Shown here: positions 1 to 6,539 of the stretch, one piece after another
How positions within the stretch are numbered: position 1 is the first letter of the stretch
How the letters are laid out: each line of letters opens with the position of its first letter
NCBI GenBank assembly: GCA_024742285.1
Contig: JANSYR010000002.1
Span: 186,001-250,000, forward strand
DNA: 64,000 nt
Direction: 5' to 3'
From: a bacterium
Lineage (GTDB): Bacteria > Myxococcota_A > UBA9160 > UBA4427
Position numbers and translations under genes: made by a program
Notes under the pieces: generated by a model
What the model saw: only the letters and a program-made list of their open reading frames with translations
Told to the model about the DNA's origin: nothing
Database searches by the model: none

Positions 1-138
1 TGCACCGATGAGCGTGCCAACCAGTGAGGAGCTGAACACTCGGTAGGGTGATTGCGGATCGAGGGCCGGGATCATCAGCGCGGCAGAGGCGACCGCGACG
101 GCCAGGCCAAGGGCGAACGCCTCGGTGTATCGACTCAT
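1..138 (-). CDS. Small membrane protein, N-terminal part only (cut by window edge)
   Basis: The minus strand carries an ATG at 136-138 and stays open for 46 codons to the window edge. A GGAGG ribosome-binding site lies just upstream on that strand. The visible protein begins MSRYTEAFAL and is followed by an Ala/Val/Leu-rich stretch (about residues 8-27) that would form one membrane helix or a signal anchor. Nothing identifies a family. It lies inside the stretch read as the right end of an integrated element and is transcribed away from the att-like site. Confidence 0.5.
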   Translation of the reverse strand, partial: MSRYTEAFALGLAVAVASAALMIPALDPQSPYRVFSSSLVGTLIGA

Positions 139-186
139 CGCTGCGCCTCCGCCTGACTACCCGCGTCCCCGGAAGTAGCTCGGGTG

Positions 187-591
187 CTAAAGGTCGCCAA
201 GAAGCCGCTCAGCCTGCTTCTCGATGAACTTCTTGCCAAGCTCAATCACGAAGGCAAGCCCTTCGTCGTGCGCGCGTTCTTGGACGAGGGAGGCGAAGTC
301 AGGCTTCGCGAGGGACGCCGCGAAGTTGTGGCCCGCCGCCGTAAGACGCCAGGGCGTGTCCGCGATCATGTGTCCGCCAGTCGGGCCATATGTGATGCCG
401 AGCCGAGACTTCGTAGCTAGAGGCGCCTCCAACAGCCCTTCGTCTCCGAGGATCTCAAGGTGGAAGACAAGCCTCCGCTGCGCTTCTTCTGTCGAAAATA
501 TGTCGTCGAAATCGCTCGACGAGACGGTGAGGCCCGGGGCATCGAGGAAGACCCCCAACACTGTGCCGAGGAAATCGTAGTCGATTCTCAT
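187..591 (-). CDS. DUF2513-like protein
   Basis: A 134-residue protein starting MRIDYDFLG. It resembles DUF2513 proteins of phages and mobile elements: an N-terminal helix-turn-helix-like part, a central segment with 'FHLEILGDEGLLEA', and the family's 'LTAAGHNF' block near residue 85. Function is unknown; the layout suggests a small winged-helix protein. The start at 591 is chosen because its ATG overlaps the stop codon of the upstream gene (ATGA at 588-591) and a GGAG precedes it. A start at 633 would add 14 residues but lacks a ribosome-binding site. It forms a two-gene unit with the small cysteine protein upstream. Confidence 0.7.
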   Translation of the reverse strand: MRIDYDFLGTVLGVFLDAPGLTVSSSDFDDIFSTEEAQRRLVFHLEILGDEGLLEAPLATKSRLGITYGPTGGHMIADTPWRLTAAGHNFAASLAKPDFASLVQERAHDEGLAFVIELGKKFIEKQAERLLGDL

Positions 592-770
592 CTCTTGCTC
601 CGCGACAGCTTCACTCGGCAGTTCGTCGAGCATGTCTTCGGCTGCTTGTCAGGCTGCTTCACGATGAACCACTTGCCGCAGATCAGGCACTCGTGCTCGA
701 GCACCTCGATCCGACGGATGACCTTGCGCCAGCGGACCCCGTCAGGAGTCTTCCCCTCACTCTTCCCCAT
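588..770 (-). CDS. Small Cys-rich (zinc-finger-like) protein
   Basis: A 60-residue basic protein with two cysteine pairs, CLIC and CSTNC, about 20 residues apart (residues 28-50), the spacing of a small treble-clef or zinc-ribbon fold. The tail is Lys/Arg-rich, compatible with nucleic-acid binding. Its stop overlaps the start of the DUF2513-like gene, so the two are probably translationally coupled. It is transcribed divergently from the nuclease-like gene at 843, across an intergenic region with a duplicated 21-bp motif. No named family was recognised. Confidence 0.6.
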   Translation of the reverse strand: MGKSEGKTPDGVRWRKVIRRIEVLEHECLICGKWFIVKQPDKQPKTCSTNCRVKLSRSKR

Positions 771-778
771 GGGACGAG

Positions 779-826
779 CGTAACGAAGGTGTGTTGGCTG
801 CTCAACGTAACGGAGCTATGTTGGCG
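779..826. repeat. Two 21-bp direct repeats between divergent genes, operator-like
   Basis: CGTAACGAAGGTGTGTTGGC starts at 779 and CGTAACGGAGCTATGTTGGC starts at 806, a period of 27 bp with four mismatches. They fill the gap between divergent starts at 770 (minus) and 843 (plus). A GTTG-N6-CAAC inverted pair (793-806) overlaps them. Placement suggests a regulator-binding site or a shared control region; no regulator gene is identified. Confidence 0.4.
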
Positions 827-842
827 ATGCCAGAGGGGTGAG

Positions 843-1382
843 ATGACCAGCGCTGACCGAGCCGATATGTCTGTTGCCGAGGCACCAGGGACGAAGATCT
901 GCGACGAGGCCCGCGCCTACGTCGACCAGGTCCTGCACGAGAAGCGCATCGCCATCCACGTCCTGCTCGCCCGCTGCGAATCCCCGATCGAGCAGCAGCT
1001 CGCGGCCGCCCTCTGGGCCCGCTGGGACTGCCGTGTCCGCGAGCTTGGGTCGGGAATGGACGCTCCGCTCGGTGGCGACGATTGCCGTGTGGTCTCGATC
1101 GAGCCGCAGCGGATGATCGTGGTCGCGAACGCTCGCTACCGCGCCGACTTCGTCGTCTACCGCTCGACGAAGGGGCAGGGCGTCGATCCGCTGATCGTTG
1201 TGGAGGCTGACGGCCGCGAGTTCCACGACCGCACGCAGTCGCAGGCGTGTCGGGATCGACGGCGCGACCGGGCAATGGTGCTCCAGGGGATGCGCGTGCT
1301 GCGTTTCTCAGGGAGCGAGATCTATGGGGACCCGGATGCGTGCGCGGCCGAGATCGACGCGCTCCTGCGGTCCTCACGGTGA
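843..1382 (+). CDS. DUF559/Vsr-like PD-(D/E)XK nuclease-fold protein
   Basis: A 179-residue protein. Residues 46-53 read ESPIEQQL, the N-terminal block common in DUF559-type nucleases. D102 in 'YRADFVVY', then E121 and D123 in 'VEADGREFH', match the D...ExDG..H core of very-short-patch-repair-like endonuclease folds. The following 'MRVLRFSGSEIYGDPDACAAEI' segment (written here as two blocks, MRVLRFSGSEI and YGDPDACAAEI) matches the family's C-terminal strand and helix. ATG 843 was chosen because AGGGG lies just before it; the frame is open back to 693. The role could be DNA cleavage in defence or repair of mobile DNA. Activity is inferred, not shown. Confidence 0.7.
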   Translation: MTSADRADMSVAEAPGTKICDEARAYVDQVLHEKRIAIHVLLARCESPIEQQLAAALWARWDCRVRELGSGMDAPLGGDDCRVVSIEPQRMIVVANARYRADFVVYRSTKGQGVDPLIVVEADGREFHDRTQSQACRDRRRDRAMVLQGMRVLRFSGSEIYGDPDACAAEIDALLRSSR

Positions 1383-1415
1383 TTTCCGGGCATTTCGCCC
1401 TGAAGGAGAGAATGA

Positions 1416-1841
1416 ATGCGTTACTACCTCGATGTGCACTTTCCGGTCGATCGACCGGACGACCTCACGCCCAAGGGCTTGCTGCAGGTGGCGGACGGGC
1501 GGCTACGAGCCGCTCGGCTCTTCGTCGCGGAGTCGGGAGGCGAACGCTACGTCGCGCAAGCTTCGGCCTTGATGGAGGATGTGGCGGCGCTTGTGAGCGC
1601 GGCGATCGCCCGAATCGACGGGGTCCCTGCGGAGGCGGTGTCGTTGTCCTCGGTGCCGGAGGTCGCCGAGGCGGCAGAGATGCTGTCCCACGCAGCATTC
1701 CTCTGCGCTGAACGGTCGGAGCCTATGCCGGCCGGCTTCGTAGACGATATTGCGGGCGGGCTGCACCGGTCGCTCGAAAGGCTCTCGAAGCAGGAGAGCG
1801 GTCGGCCGGTCGTGGCTGCGGAGGTGGCGGCAAATGGCTAG
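1416..1841 (+). CDS. Unknown protein, first gene of a coupled pair in the element
   Basis: A 141-residue protein starting MRYYLDVHFPV, with a clear AGGAGAG ribosome-binding site. The first third looks like beta strands; residues 45-135 are Ala-rich and probably helical. No family was recognised. Its last codons overlap the start of the next gene by 8 bp, so the two are very likely co-translated and may form a complex. It follows the nuclease-like gene by 33 bp on the same strand, making a three-gene unit at the end of the element. Confidence 0.6.
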   Translation: MRYYLDVHFPVDRPDDLTPKGLLQVADGRLRAARLFVAESGGERYVAQASALMEDVAALVSAAIARIDGVPAEAVSLSSVPEVAEAAEMLSHAAFLCAERSEPMPAGFVDDIAGGLHRSLERLSKQESGRPVVAAEVAANG

Positions 1842-2439
1842 CCACATCTTGGAACTTCAGATTCCAGCTGTTTGGTACGAGCCCGGAGCATCTCCCAAGC
1901 GACCAGAAGACATCCTGAGCGACGCACTCGATCGCCTGTTGATTGCTGGGGCGCTAGCCGAGGACGAAGGGGAAGAGACGATTGCGTGTCTAATTACCGA
2001 TGCGGTCGCGATCATTCGTGCTGTGGAGGCAGCCCTTGGCGACGGCGAGGCCATTGAGATCGGGGAGCACGCCGGAGATTCGTACGGCTCGCTCCATCAC
2101 GTTGCGCAGGCGATTGGGATCAACCTCGAGCGGGACTCTCCGCTCGCGCTCTCTCTCCGTCAGGCGATGGCTCGGCTCCTGTTGGGCGCGCCACAGCTCG
2201 TGGCGGGAGACGGACGGCGAGGGGGCGGAGAGATAGCGGCCGACGACGCCGTCGACATGGAGCACGAGGACAAGCTCGAGATGCTCCTTCGCCTCCTGTT
2301 CGAGGTCGGCGGACGCGAGCTGGTGGACGCCGTCCGTGATGCGGTGAGGCACGGTTCGGAGATGGACCCGTGGTGCATCCTCGAACTGATCGCGAGGCAG
2401 AAGCGCGGCGAGGCCCTCGAAAGCGCCCGTTCGCAGTAG
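1834..2439 (+). CDS. Unknown acidic helical protein, second gene of the coupled pair
   Basis: A 201-residue acidic protein starting MASHILELQIPAV, predicted largely alpha-helical with many Ala, Leu, Glu and Asp residues. The ATG at 1834 overlaps the 3' end of the preceding gene, and GGAGG lies upstream. Residues 120-145 are a low-complexity Gly/Asp-rich linker separating two helical parts. No family was recognised. It is the last gene before the tRNA-derived end of the element, a position often taken by accessory or defence cargo; that role is a guess. Confidence 0.6.
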   Translation: MASHILELQIPAVWYEPGASPKRPEDILSDALDRLLIAGALAEDEGEETIACLITDAVAIIRAVEAALGDGEAIEIGEHAGDSYGSLHHVAQAIGINLERDSPLALSLRQAMARLLLGAPQLVAGDGRRGGGEIAADDAVDMEHEDKLEMLLRLLFEVGGRELVDAVRDAVRHGSEMDPWCILELIARQKRGEALESARSQ

Positions 2440-2538
2440 TTGACCCGGCCCACGGGTGAACGACAGAAACGCCCAGGGCGATTGATATCGGCAGGAAGAG
2501 CCCGTCTACGCAGCCTGCCGGATGACTCAGGATTGTAT

Positions 2539-2583
2539 CTCCGAAGCTGGGGGTCGCGCGTTCGAATCGCGCCCGGGTCACCA
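2539..2583 (+). other. 3' half of tRNA-Arg(CCG), putative attachment site (attR)
   Basis: The 45 bases read as a tRNA from the anticodon loop to CCA: loop CTCCGAA at 2539-2545 (anticodon CCG), 3' anticodon strand GCTGG, variable GGGTC, T-arm GCGCG-TTCGAAT-CGCGC at 2556-2572, acceptor strand CCGGGTC, discriminator A, CCA. The 5' half is absent: bases 2534-2538 do not pair with GCTGG, and no GACCCGG lies at the expected start near 2508. A break in the anticodon loop is typical of integrase crossover sites. Confidence 0.7.
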
Positions 2584-2587
2584 TTTC
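2557..2587. repeat. 31-bp direct repeat, copy 1 (tRNA 3' end)
   Basis: The 31 bases from CGCGTTCGAATCG to CCATTTC are identical to those at 2836-2866. The repeat spans the T-arm, acceptor strand, CCA and four bases beyond. A second shared block (GCGCTGARGGCTCTGGG) lies about 50 bp downstream of each copy, at 2636 and at 2917. Confidence 0.8.
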
Positions 2588-2835
2588 ACCTATCAGCGCT
2601 CCGCGCTTCTTGCTCGGCCTTGAAGGGCCGAGCGCGCGCTGAAGGCTCTGGGTGTGCGTGCGTTGCAGAGCGCCCGGGCTCGAGAGGCCCAGCTTCGGCA
2701 GAAGTTGGGGGCGATCTGTGAGCGAAGAGCGAACAGATCGTAGGAGGGACTCTGCGTGCGCCAGCACGCGGAGGCCCGAAACTCCCGCGCGTTCGATCCG
2801 GAGGCGTACACGCCGAGCTGGCTTCGCCACGAAGT
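2588..2835. other. Gene-free, hairpin-rich spacer between the two tRNA-end copies
   Basis: No credible gene. At least three hairpins can be read: GCTCGGCC/GGCCGAGC at 2612-2633, CGATCTGT/ACAGATCG at 2712-2740, and GCGTGC/GCACGC at 2754-2769. This may be a remnant of a second integration, a duplicated tRNA flank or a structured RNA. Confidence 0.45.
2612..2633. terminator. Hairpin downstream of the tRNA fragment, terminator-like
   Basis: Perfect 8-bp stem GCTCGGCC/GGCCGAGC with a six-base loop (TTGAAG). No T-run follows, so Rho-independent termination is uncertain. It sits 29 bp after the CCA end, where a tRNA terminator would be expected. Confidence 0.35.
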
Positions 2836-2866
2836 CGCGTTCGAATCGCGCCCGGGTCACCATTTC
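2836..2866. repeat. 31-bp direct repeat, copy 2 (tRNA 3' end)
   Basis: Identical to 2557-2587. Here the similarity to a tRNA begins only at the T-stem; the anticodon-loop sequence seen with copy 1 is missing. It could mark the true junction with the chromosome or an older integration scar. Confidence 0.75.
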
Positions 2867-3086
2867 CTCTTCTCGGCGCAGAGCGCCTCGCGACCCCGCC
2901 TCGTTGGCGTGGTCTTGCGCTGAGGGCTCTGGGGGCTGGCGCCTGGCGGAGGGCTCGGGCTCGCCCGGATTGGGCCCTTCGCTGTCTGACGTTCTGCCGC
3001 AGGCTCCGATTCTTCGTCACCTCCGCGTTGCCCATGCACACCTACTTCATGGGAATGGGGACGGCCTTCCACGGGAAGAGACCGCG

Positions 3087-4070
3087 ATGCGCAACTTCGT
3101 TCTCGCTCTGATCTCCGCGGTCTCTGTCGCTTCGAGTTCCGCATTCGGCGCTTCGTACCAGCAGATCGATGGGACCATCGTCGATCCGATCCAAGCCCTG
3201 TGTTGCGTCCCTAGCGGTACGGGATCGATCCACCCCTACTCCGGCGTCGACCTGGCGCCCGGCGTCGATCTTCGGGATGCCGGCCTCGTCGCGGCGGACT
3301 TGAGGAGTGCTGATCTCGAGGGGGCGGACCTTCGCAGGGCAGACTTCACGCTCTCCGATCTGACGGACGTGAACCTCGTGGGCGCCGACCTGAGGGATAC
3401 GAATCTCACGGTGGCAGCCCTCAACGGTGTCGATCTGACTGGAGCGACCCTGGGTGGATACATGGGGTACGGATGGAGCATGGGCGGAGCGAACTTGAAC
3501 CACGTGGTCTGGGTCGACTCCGGGGCAGATGAGGCTCAGTTCTGGGGTGCGGATCTCTCGTCAGCCGACCTTCGGAACTGGACCGCCACGGAGGTGTACG
3601 CTCAATTCGCGCGCTTCGTCGATGCGAATCTCGACGGAGCCTATCTGGCGCTCGTCGCACCCAATGCAGACTTTCGCGGAGCGAGTCTTCGCGGTGCGAG
3701 GTTCGAGCGGATCGACGACACACAGACGAGCTTGAATGGTGCGAGTCTGTTCGGCGCCGACCTTACGGGTGGATCCTTCTCGACCACGTATCCTTCGTGG
3801 CTCTCGGTGGGAGTCACTGTCGAAGGAGCCGATTTCTCGCAGGCGGTCCTGCGGGACGTGGTGGGTCTCGGGACCACGATTGGCGCGGCGACCTACGATG
3901 CGGGGACCGACTTCACGAATGCGTGGGCCGACGCGGACGCGACGATTCCGTTCGATCCGGTGACGGCAGGCTGGGTTCTCGTGCCGGAGCCGAGTTCGGC
4001 GTTCCTGTTGGGGCTCGGGCTCGCGGGGCTGGCTGCGAGACGGCACCAGGGATCGATGCGCCCGCGTTGA
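3087..4070 (+). CDS. Secreted pentapeptide-repeat protein with PEP-CTERM sorting signal
   Basis: A 327-residue exported protein. Residues 1-22 are a signal peptide (MRNFVLALISA... ending near SAFGA). Residues about 60-270 are pentapeptide repeats of the A(D/N)Lxx type, such as 'ADLRSADLEGADLRRADF', forming a right-handed beta-helix. The C-terminus has the PEP-CTERM signal: VPEPSS, a hydrophobic segment FLLGLGLAGLAA and a basic tail RRHQGSMRPR. Such proteins are handled by an exosortase and linked to exopolysaccharide or biofilm; no exosortase is in the window. ATG 3087 is preceded by GGGAAGAG. The gene converges on the deacetylase gene with 19 bp between. Confidence 0.85.
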   Translation: MRNFVLALISAVSVASSSAFGASYQQIDGTIVDPIQALCCVPSGTGSIHPYSGVDLAPGVDLRDAGLVAADLRSADLEGADLRRADFTLSDLTDVNLVGADLRDTNLTVAALNGVDLTGATLGGYMGYGWSMGGANLNHVVWVDSGADEAQFWGADLSSADLRNWTATEVYAQFARFVDANLDGAYLALVAPNADFRGASLRGARFERIDDTQTSLNGASLFGADLTGGSFSTTYPSWLSVGVTVEGADFSQAVLRDVVGLGTTIGAATYDAGTDFTNAWADADATIPFDPVTAGWVLVPEPSSAFLLGLGLAGLAARRHQGSMRPR

Positions 4071-4089
4071 GGAGATCCGCGCGCTCGGT

Positions 4090-5691
4090 CTACGGATAAG
4101 ACGTATTCACACTCCCCTCACAACACGCCGGCGCGTCGGGGACCATCATCGTCGCGTGCATGTTCGGGAAGAGGACCGGGTCCGCGAGGTCTACGAAGTT
4201 CGCTCCGGCGGCCTGGAGTCCGGCGATCACGGCGGGAAGCTGCGCGGCGGTGTTCGTGTGGATGTCGTGCATCACGAGGATTCCACCCGCCGTCTCGAGG
4301 AACTCGTGAACCGCCCAGCCCGGCAGGTCGTTCCGGTACTCGTCCTCGATGAAGGAAACGACTTCCGGGGGGCAGTACCCGCCGTTGGTGCCGTAGCACC
4401 AATCCGAGGTGTTGATGTGGACCGAGGCCGATGCCAGACCGTGGGTCCGCATCACCTCCATGCTCGCGCAGTTCGACGACGCGAAGGGGAACCGGAAATA
4501 CTGCGGGAAGAAACACGGGTCGCCGATCGCCTCGCGAATCAGGTCGTTGTTCGCCGGCACTTCGATCTCGATCTCCTCCTGCGTGAGGAAGGCCATTCTG
4601 CGGTGCGTCAAGGAGTGATTCGCCACGCGGAACAAGGGGTCCTCGTGGATCTCCCGGACGATCGCCTGCTCCTCGGGCGTGTGCATCCGATTCCCGACCA
4701 CGAAGAAGGTCGCGGGGATGTCGTTGGCTCGCAGCGTCGCGAGAACGAGCGGGGTCACGACCAGATGGGGGCCGTCGTCGAAGGTCATGGCGACGTTGTT
4801 GTTGAACGGCCCGGGATCGAGCGGGGGCAGCATTCCGCACGCGTAGCCCGAGCCCGGGTCGACCGTTCCCCAGTCGGTGCAGACCGGCGGGCCGAAGAGG
4901 ATGTCGGTGCGCAGCCAGAGCTCCTGATTCGCTTCGTCGTAGGCGACGTGGAACTCCAGCAGGTCGACTCCCTCTGGCGCGTCCCCCTCCGGGTCGGTCG
5001 CGACGAGTTCGTCCGGCATCCACGCGCGGTGGAAGCCCTCTCCGAGGAGGGCCCACCCGCGGCTCGGACCGACCAGCGCACCCCCGACGACGATTCCGAG
5101 CAGAGCGAGCAGGGCGAACCCGGTCTTCGGGAGTCTCCGAGACACGAGCAGTATGGACAGAACGAGGACGAGCGCGAGGGCGGCCGGCGCGAGCCCGGGC
5201 ACGTTCGGCGGAAGAAAGATCAGGAGCAGCGGCCTCTGTGCCCCCGCGCCGAAGAGCGTGTCCTCACCCAGGGCCGACTGGATGACGACGTAGCTTCGCG
5301 CGCTCGAGACCGACCCGGTCAGCGCGATCGGGAGATGAGTCTCGACCAGCATCGAGCCCGAAGCGCCGTTTCCCGCGATGCCCGTCCAGGTGGGCTGGGG
5401 GTTGGACGGAACCGGCGTCTCTACGTCGAAGAGATCGAGGAGCGGGTCCGCGCAGTCCGCCGTCGTCGTACTCGTGACCGTGTCGGTCGCGACGTCGAAG
5501 CGCGTCCTGACTCTCAGCTCGACGCCTTCCGCCTCGCCGTCGACGGTCATGACGCCGCAGCCCGTCGTGGGATTGCGATCCAGGTCGAGCAGGACGTCGA
5601 TCGTCGCCATCTGTCCGGCGCTGGGAATCGCGAATCCGAGGATCGCCAGGATCACCAGACCCGATTCGCGAATCAACCCGCGCTTCCACAT
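4090..5691 (-). CDS. Exported polysaccharide deacetylase (NodB domain) with internal membrane hairpin
   Basis: A 533-residue protein. A signal peptide occupies residues 1-27 (MWKRGLIRESG...). An N-terminal beta-type domain of about 150 residues follows, then two hydrophobic segments near residues 165-215 with a basic loop (SRRLPKTG) between. The C-terminal half is a NodB-type polysaccharide deacetylase: 'AMTFDDGPH' (metal Asp), 'NHSLTH' (metal His pair), 'RFPF' and 'GGILVMHDIH' (catalytic His). It should remove acetyl groups from a cell-surface or secreted glycan. ATG 5691 was chosen over an upstream GTG (5739) because AGGA precedes it. The two mid-protein helices are unusual for this family. 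Confidence 0.75.
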   Translation of the reverse strand: MWKRGLIRESGLVILAILGFAIPSAGQMATIDVLLDLDRNPTTGCGVMTVDGEAEGVELRVRTRFDVATDTVTSTTTADCADPLLDLFDVETPVPSNPQPTWTGIAGNGASGSMLVETHLPIALTGSVSSARSYVVIQSALGEDTLFGAGAQRPLLLIFLPPNVPGLAPAALALVLVLSILLVSRRLPKTGFALLALLGIVVGGALVGPSRGWALLGEGFHRAWMPDELVATDPEGDAPEGVDLLEFHVAYDEANQELWLRTDILFGPPVCTDWGTVDPGSGYACGMLPPLDPGPFNNNVAMTFDDGPHLVVTPLVLATLRANDIPATFFVVGNRMHTPEEQAIVREIHEDPLFRVANHSLTHRRMAFLTQEEIEIEVPANNDLIREAIGDPCFFPQYFRFPFASSNCASMEVMRTHGLASASVHINTSDWCYGTNGGYCPPEVVSFIEDEYRNDLPGWAVHEFLETAGGILVMHDIHTNTAAQLPAVIAGLQAAGANFVDLADPVLFPNMHATMMVPDAPACCEGSVNTSYP

Positions 5692-5963
5692 CGAGATTCC
5701 TACCCGCAGCTCGCTCGAAGGGCGAATCGCCGCCCGCACGTCGTGCAGGGGGACTCGCGACAGAAGAGCAGTCTAGGCCGTTCCACGCGGGCCAGCGCGG
5801 GGCATTTTCCCTGCTCGGCGGAGCGCGTCAGGGGCCCGAGCTCCGGCACGGTCGACGCCATGAACCGGCGCAGCGAACGCGCTCGCTTCGTCTATGCTCC
5901 GGCGCGCGTTCGGAGCGTCGGCCGGGCTCGATCGGGGCCGGGCGGTCGAGGAGGGGTGGATCG

Positions 5964-6509
5964 ATGGTGAATCGCGGATCGAGCGAGGCGCGCCTGAGCC
6001 TGGGCGGCATGGTCCTCGCGGTCTTCGTCAGTCTCTTCGCGCTCGGGTGTGAGCCCGAGCCGGAAGCCGCGCCCGAACCGGCGGCGCTCGCGGTCGAGCC
6101 GCCGACGCTGCAGGACGCGGTACGCGGCGCACATCGTCGCCTGATCTACGTCCCGGCCTACGCGTATGCGCTCGACAAGGTCGGCCGGGTCCACCTCACG
6201 ACGACGCTGCTCATCCACAACGTGTCTTCCGAGAGCGTGACCATCCACTCGGTTCGCTACTACGACGCGGGCGGCGTACTGATCGACAGCAAGCTGGATG
6301 CACCGCGGAGGCTCGCGCCGCTCGAGACCGTCGAGTTCCTGCACGAGCCATCGCCGGAGGCCGAAGGCGCGGGGGCGAACTTCCTGGTGGGTTGGAGCGG
6401 GCCCGACGAGCCGGCGCCGCTGATCGAAGCGCTGATGGCGGGTCACCAGGGGGCCGGGCGGTTGACCTTCTCGGCACGCGGCGTCCCGGTCGGCGACGAT
6501 CCCGACTGA
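5964..6509 (+). CDS. DUF3124 lipoprotein
   Basis: A 181-residue lipoprotein. The signal peptide ends in the lipobox LFALGC (Cys29), followed by a Pro/Ala/Glu-rich linker. Residues 60-165 match DUF3124: 'YVPAYAYAL', 'LTTTLLIHNVSS', 'VRYYDAGGVLIDS' and 'LAPLETVEF'. The fold is expected to be an all-beta periplasmic domain of unknown function. It is transcribed divergently from the deacetylase gene and converges on trkH with 30 bp between. Confidence 0.8.
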   Translation: MVNRGSSEARLSLGGMVLAVFVSLFALGCEPEPEAAPEPAALAVEPPTLQDAVRGAHRRLIYVPAYAYALDKVGRVHLTTTLLIHNVSSESVTIHSVRYYDAGGVLIDSKLDAPRRLAPLETVEFLHEPSPEAEGAGANFLVGWSGPDEPAPLIEALMAGHQGAGRLTFSARGVPVGDDPD

Positions 6510-6539
6510 GGTTAGGTCGACGAGCGGGCCGCGATCGGT

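Larger units (their letters stand above)
1..2583. mobile_element. Right end of a tRNA-Arg-associated integrated element (left end outside window)
   Basis: The stretch ends exactly with a copy of the 3' half of a tRNA-Arg(CCG) gene, which is what an attachment site at the distal end of an integrated element looks like. The cargo consists of small genes of unknown, DUF2513-like and nuclease-like type. Base composition looks lower in GC than the rest: a hand count of 1861-1920 gives 34 G+C of 60, against roughly two thirds in neighbouring chromosome. No integrase or intact tRNA is visible; both would be expected to the left of the window. The element's nature (prophage, ICE or defence island) cannot be told. 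Confidence 0.5.

Noticed and set aside
2508-2583. Intact tRNA-Arg gene ending at 2583
   Set aside because: Only the half from the anticodon loop onward fits. The 5' anticodon strand does not pair and no GACCCGG acceptor strand is at the expected start; the GACCCGG at 2442 would need a 65-base insert.
2588-2835. Insertion-sequence remnant between the tRNA copies
   Set aside because: No transposase fragment, no terminal inverted repeats and no target-site duplication beyond the tRNA-end repeat.
2120-2863. Minus-strand reading frame of 247 codons across the tRNA copies
   Set aside because: Its start MVTRARFER comes from reading the tRNA 3' end backwards, a well-known false gene pattern, and it overlaps the real gene at 1834-2439.
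4156-5970. Plus-strand open frame of 604 codons
   Set aside because: It is antisense to the NodB deacetylase, which has clear motifs. Its composition (Arg/Glu/Asp/Val-rich) is that of a shadow frame.
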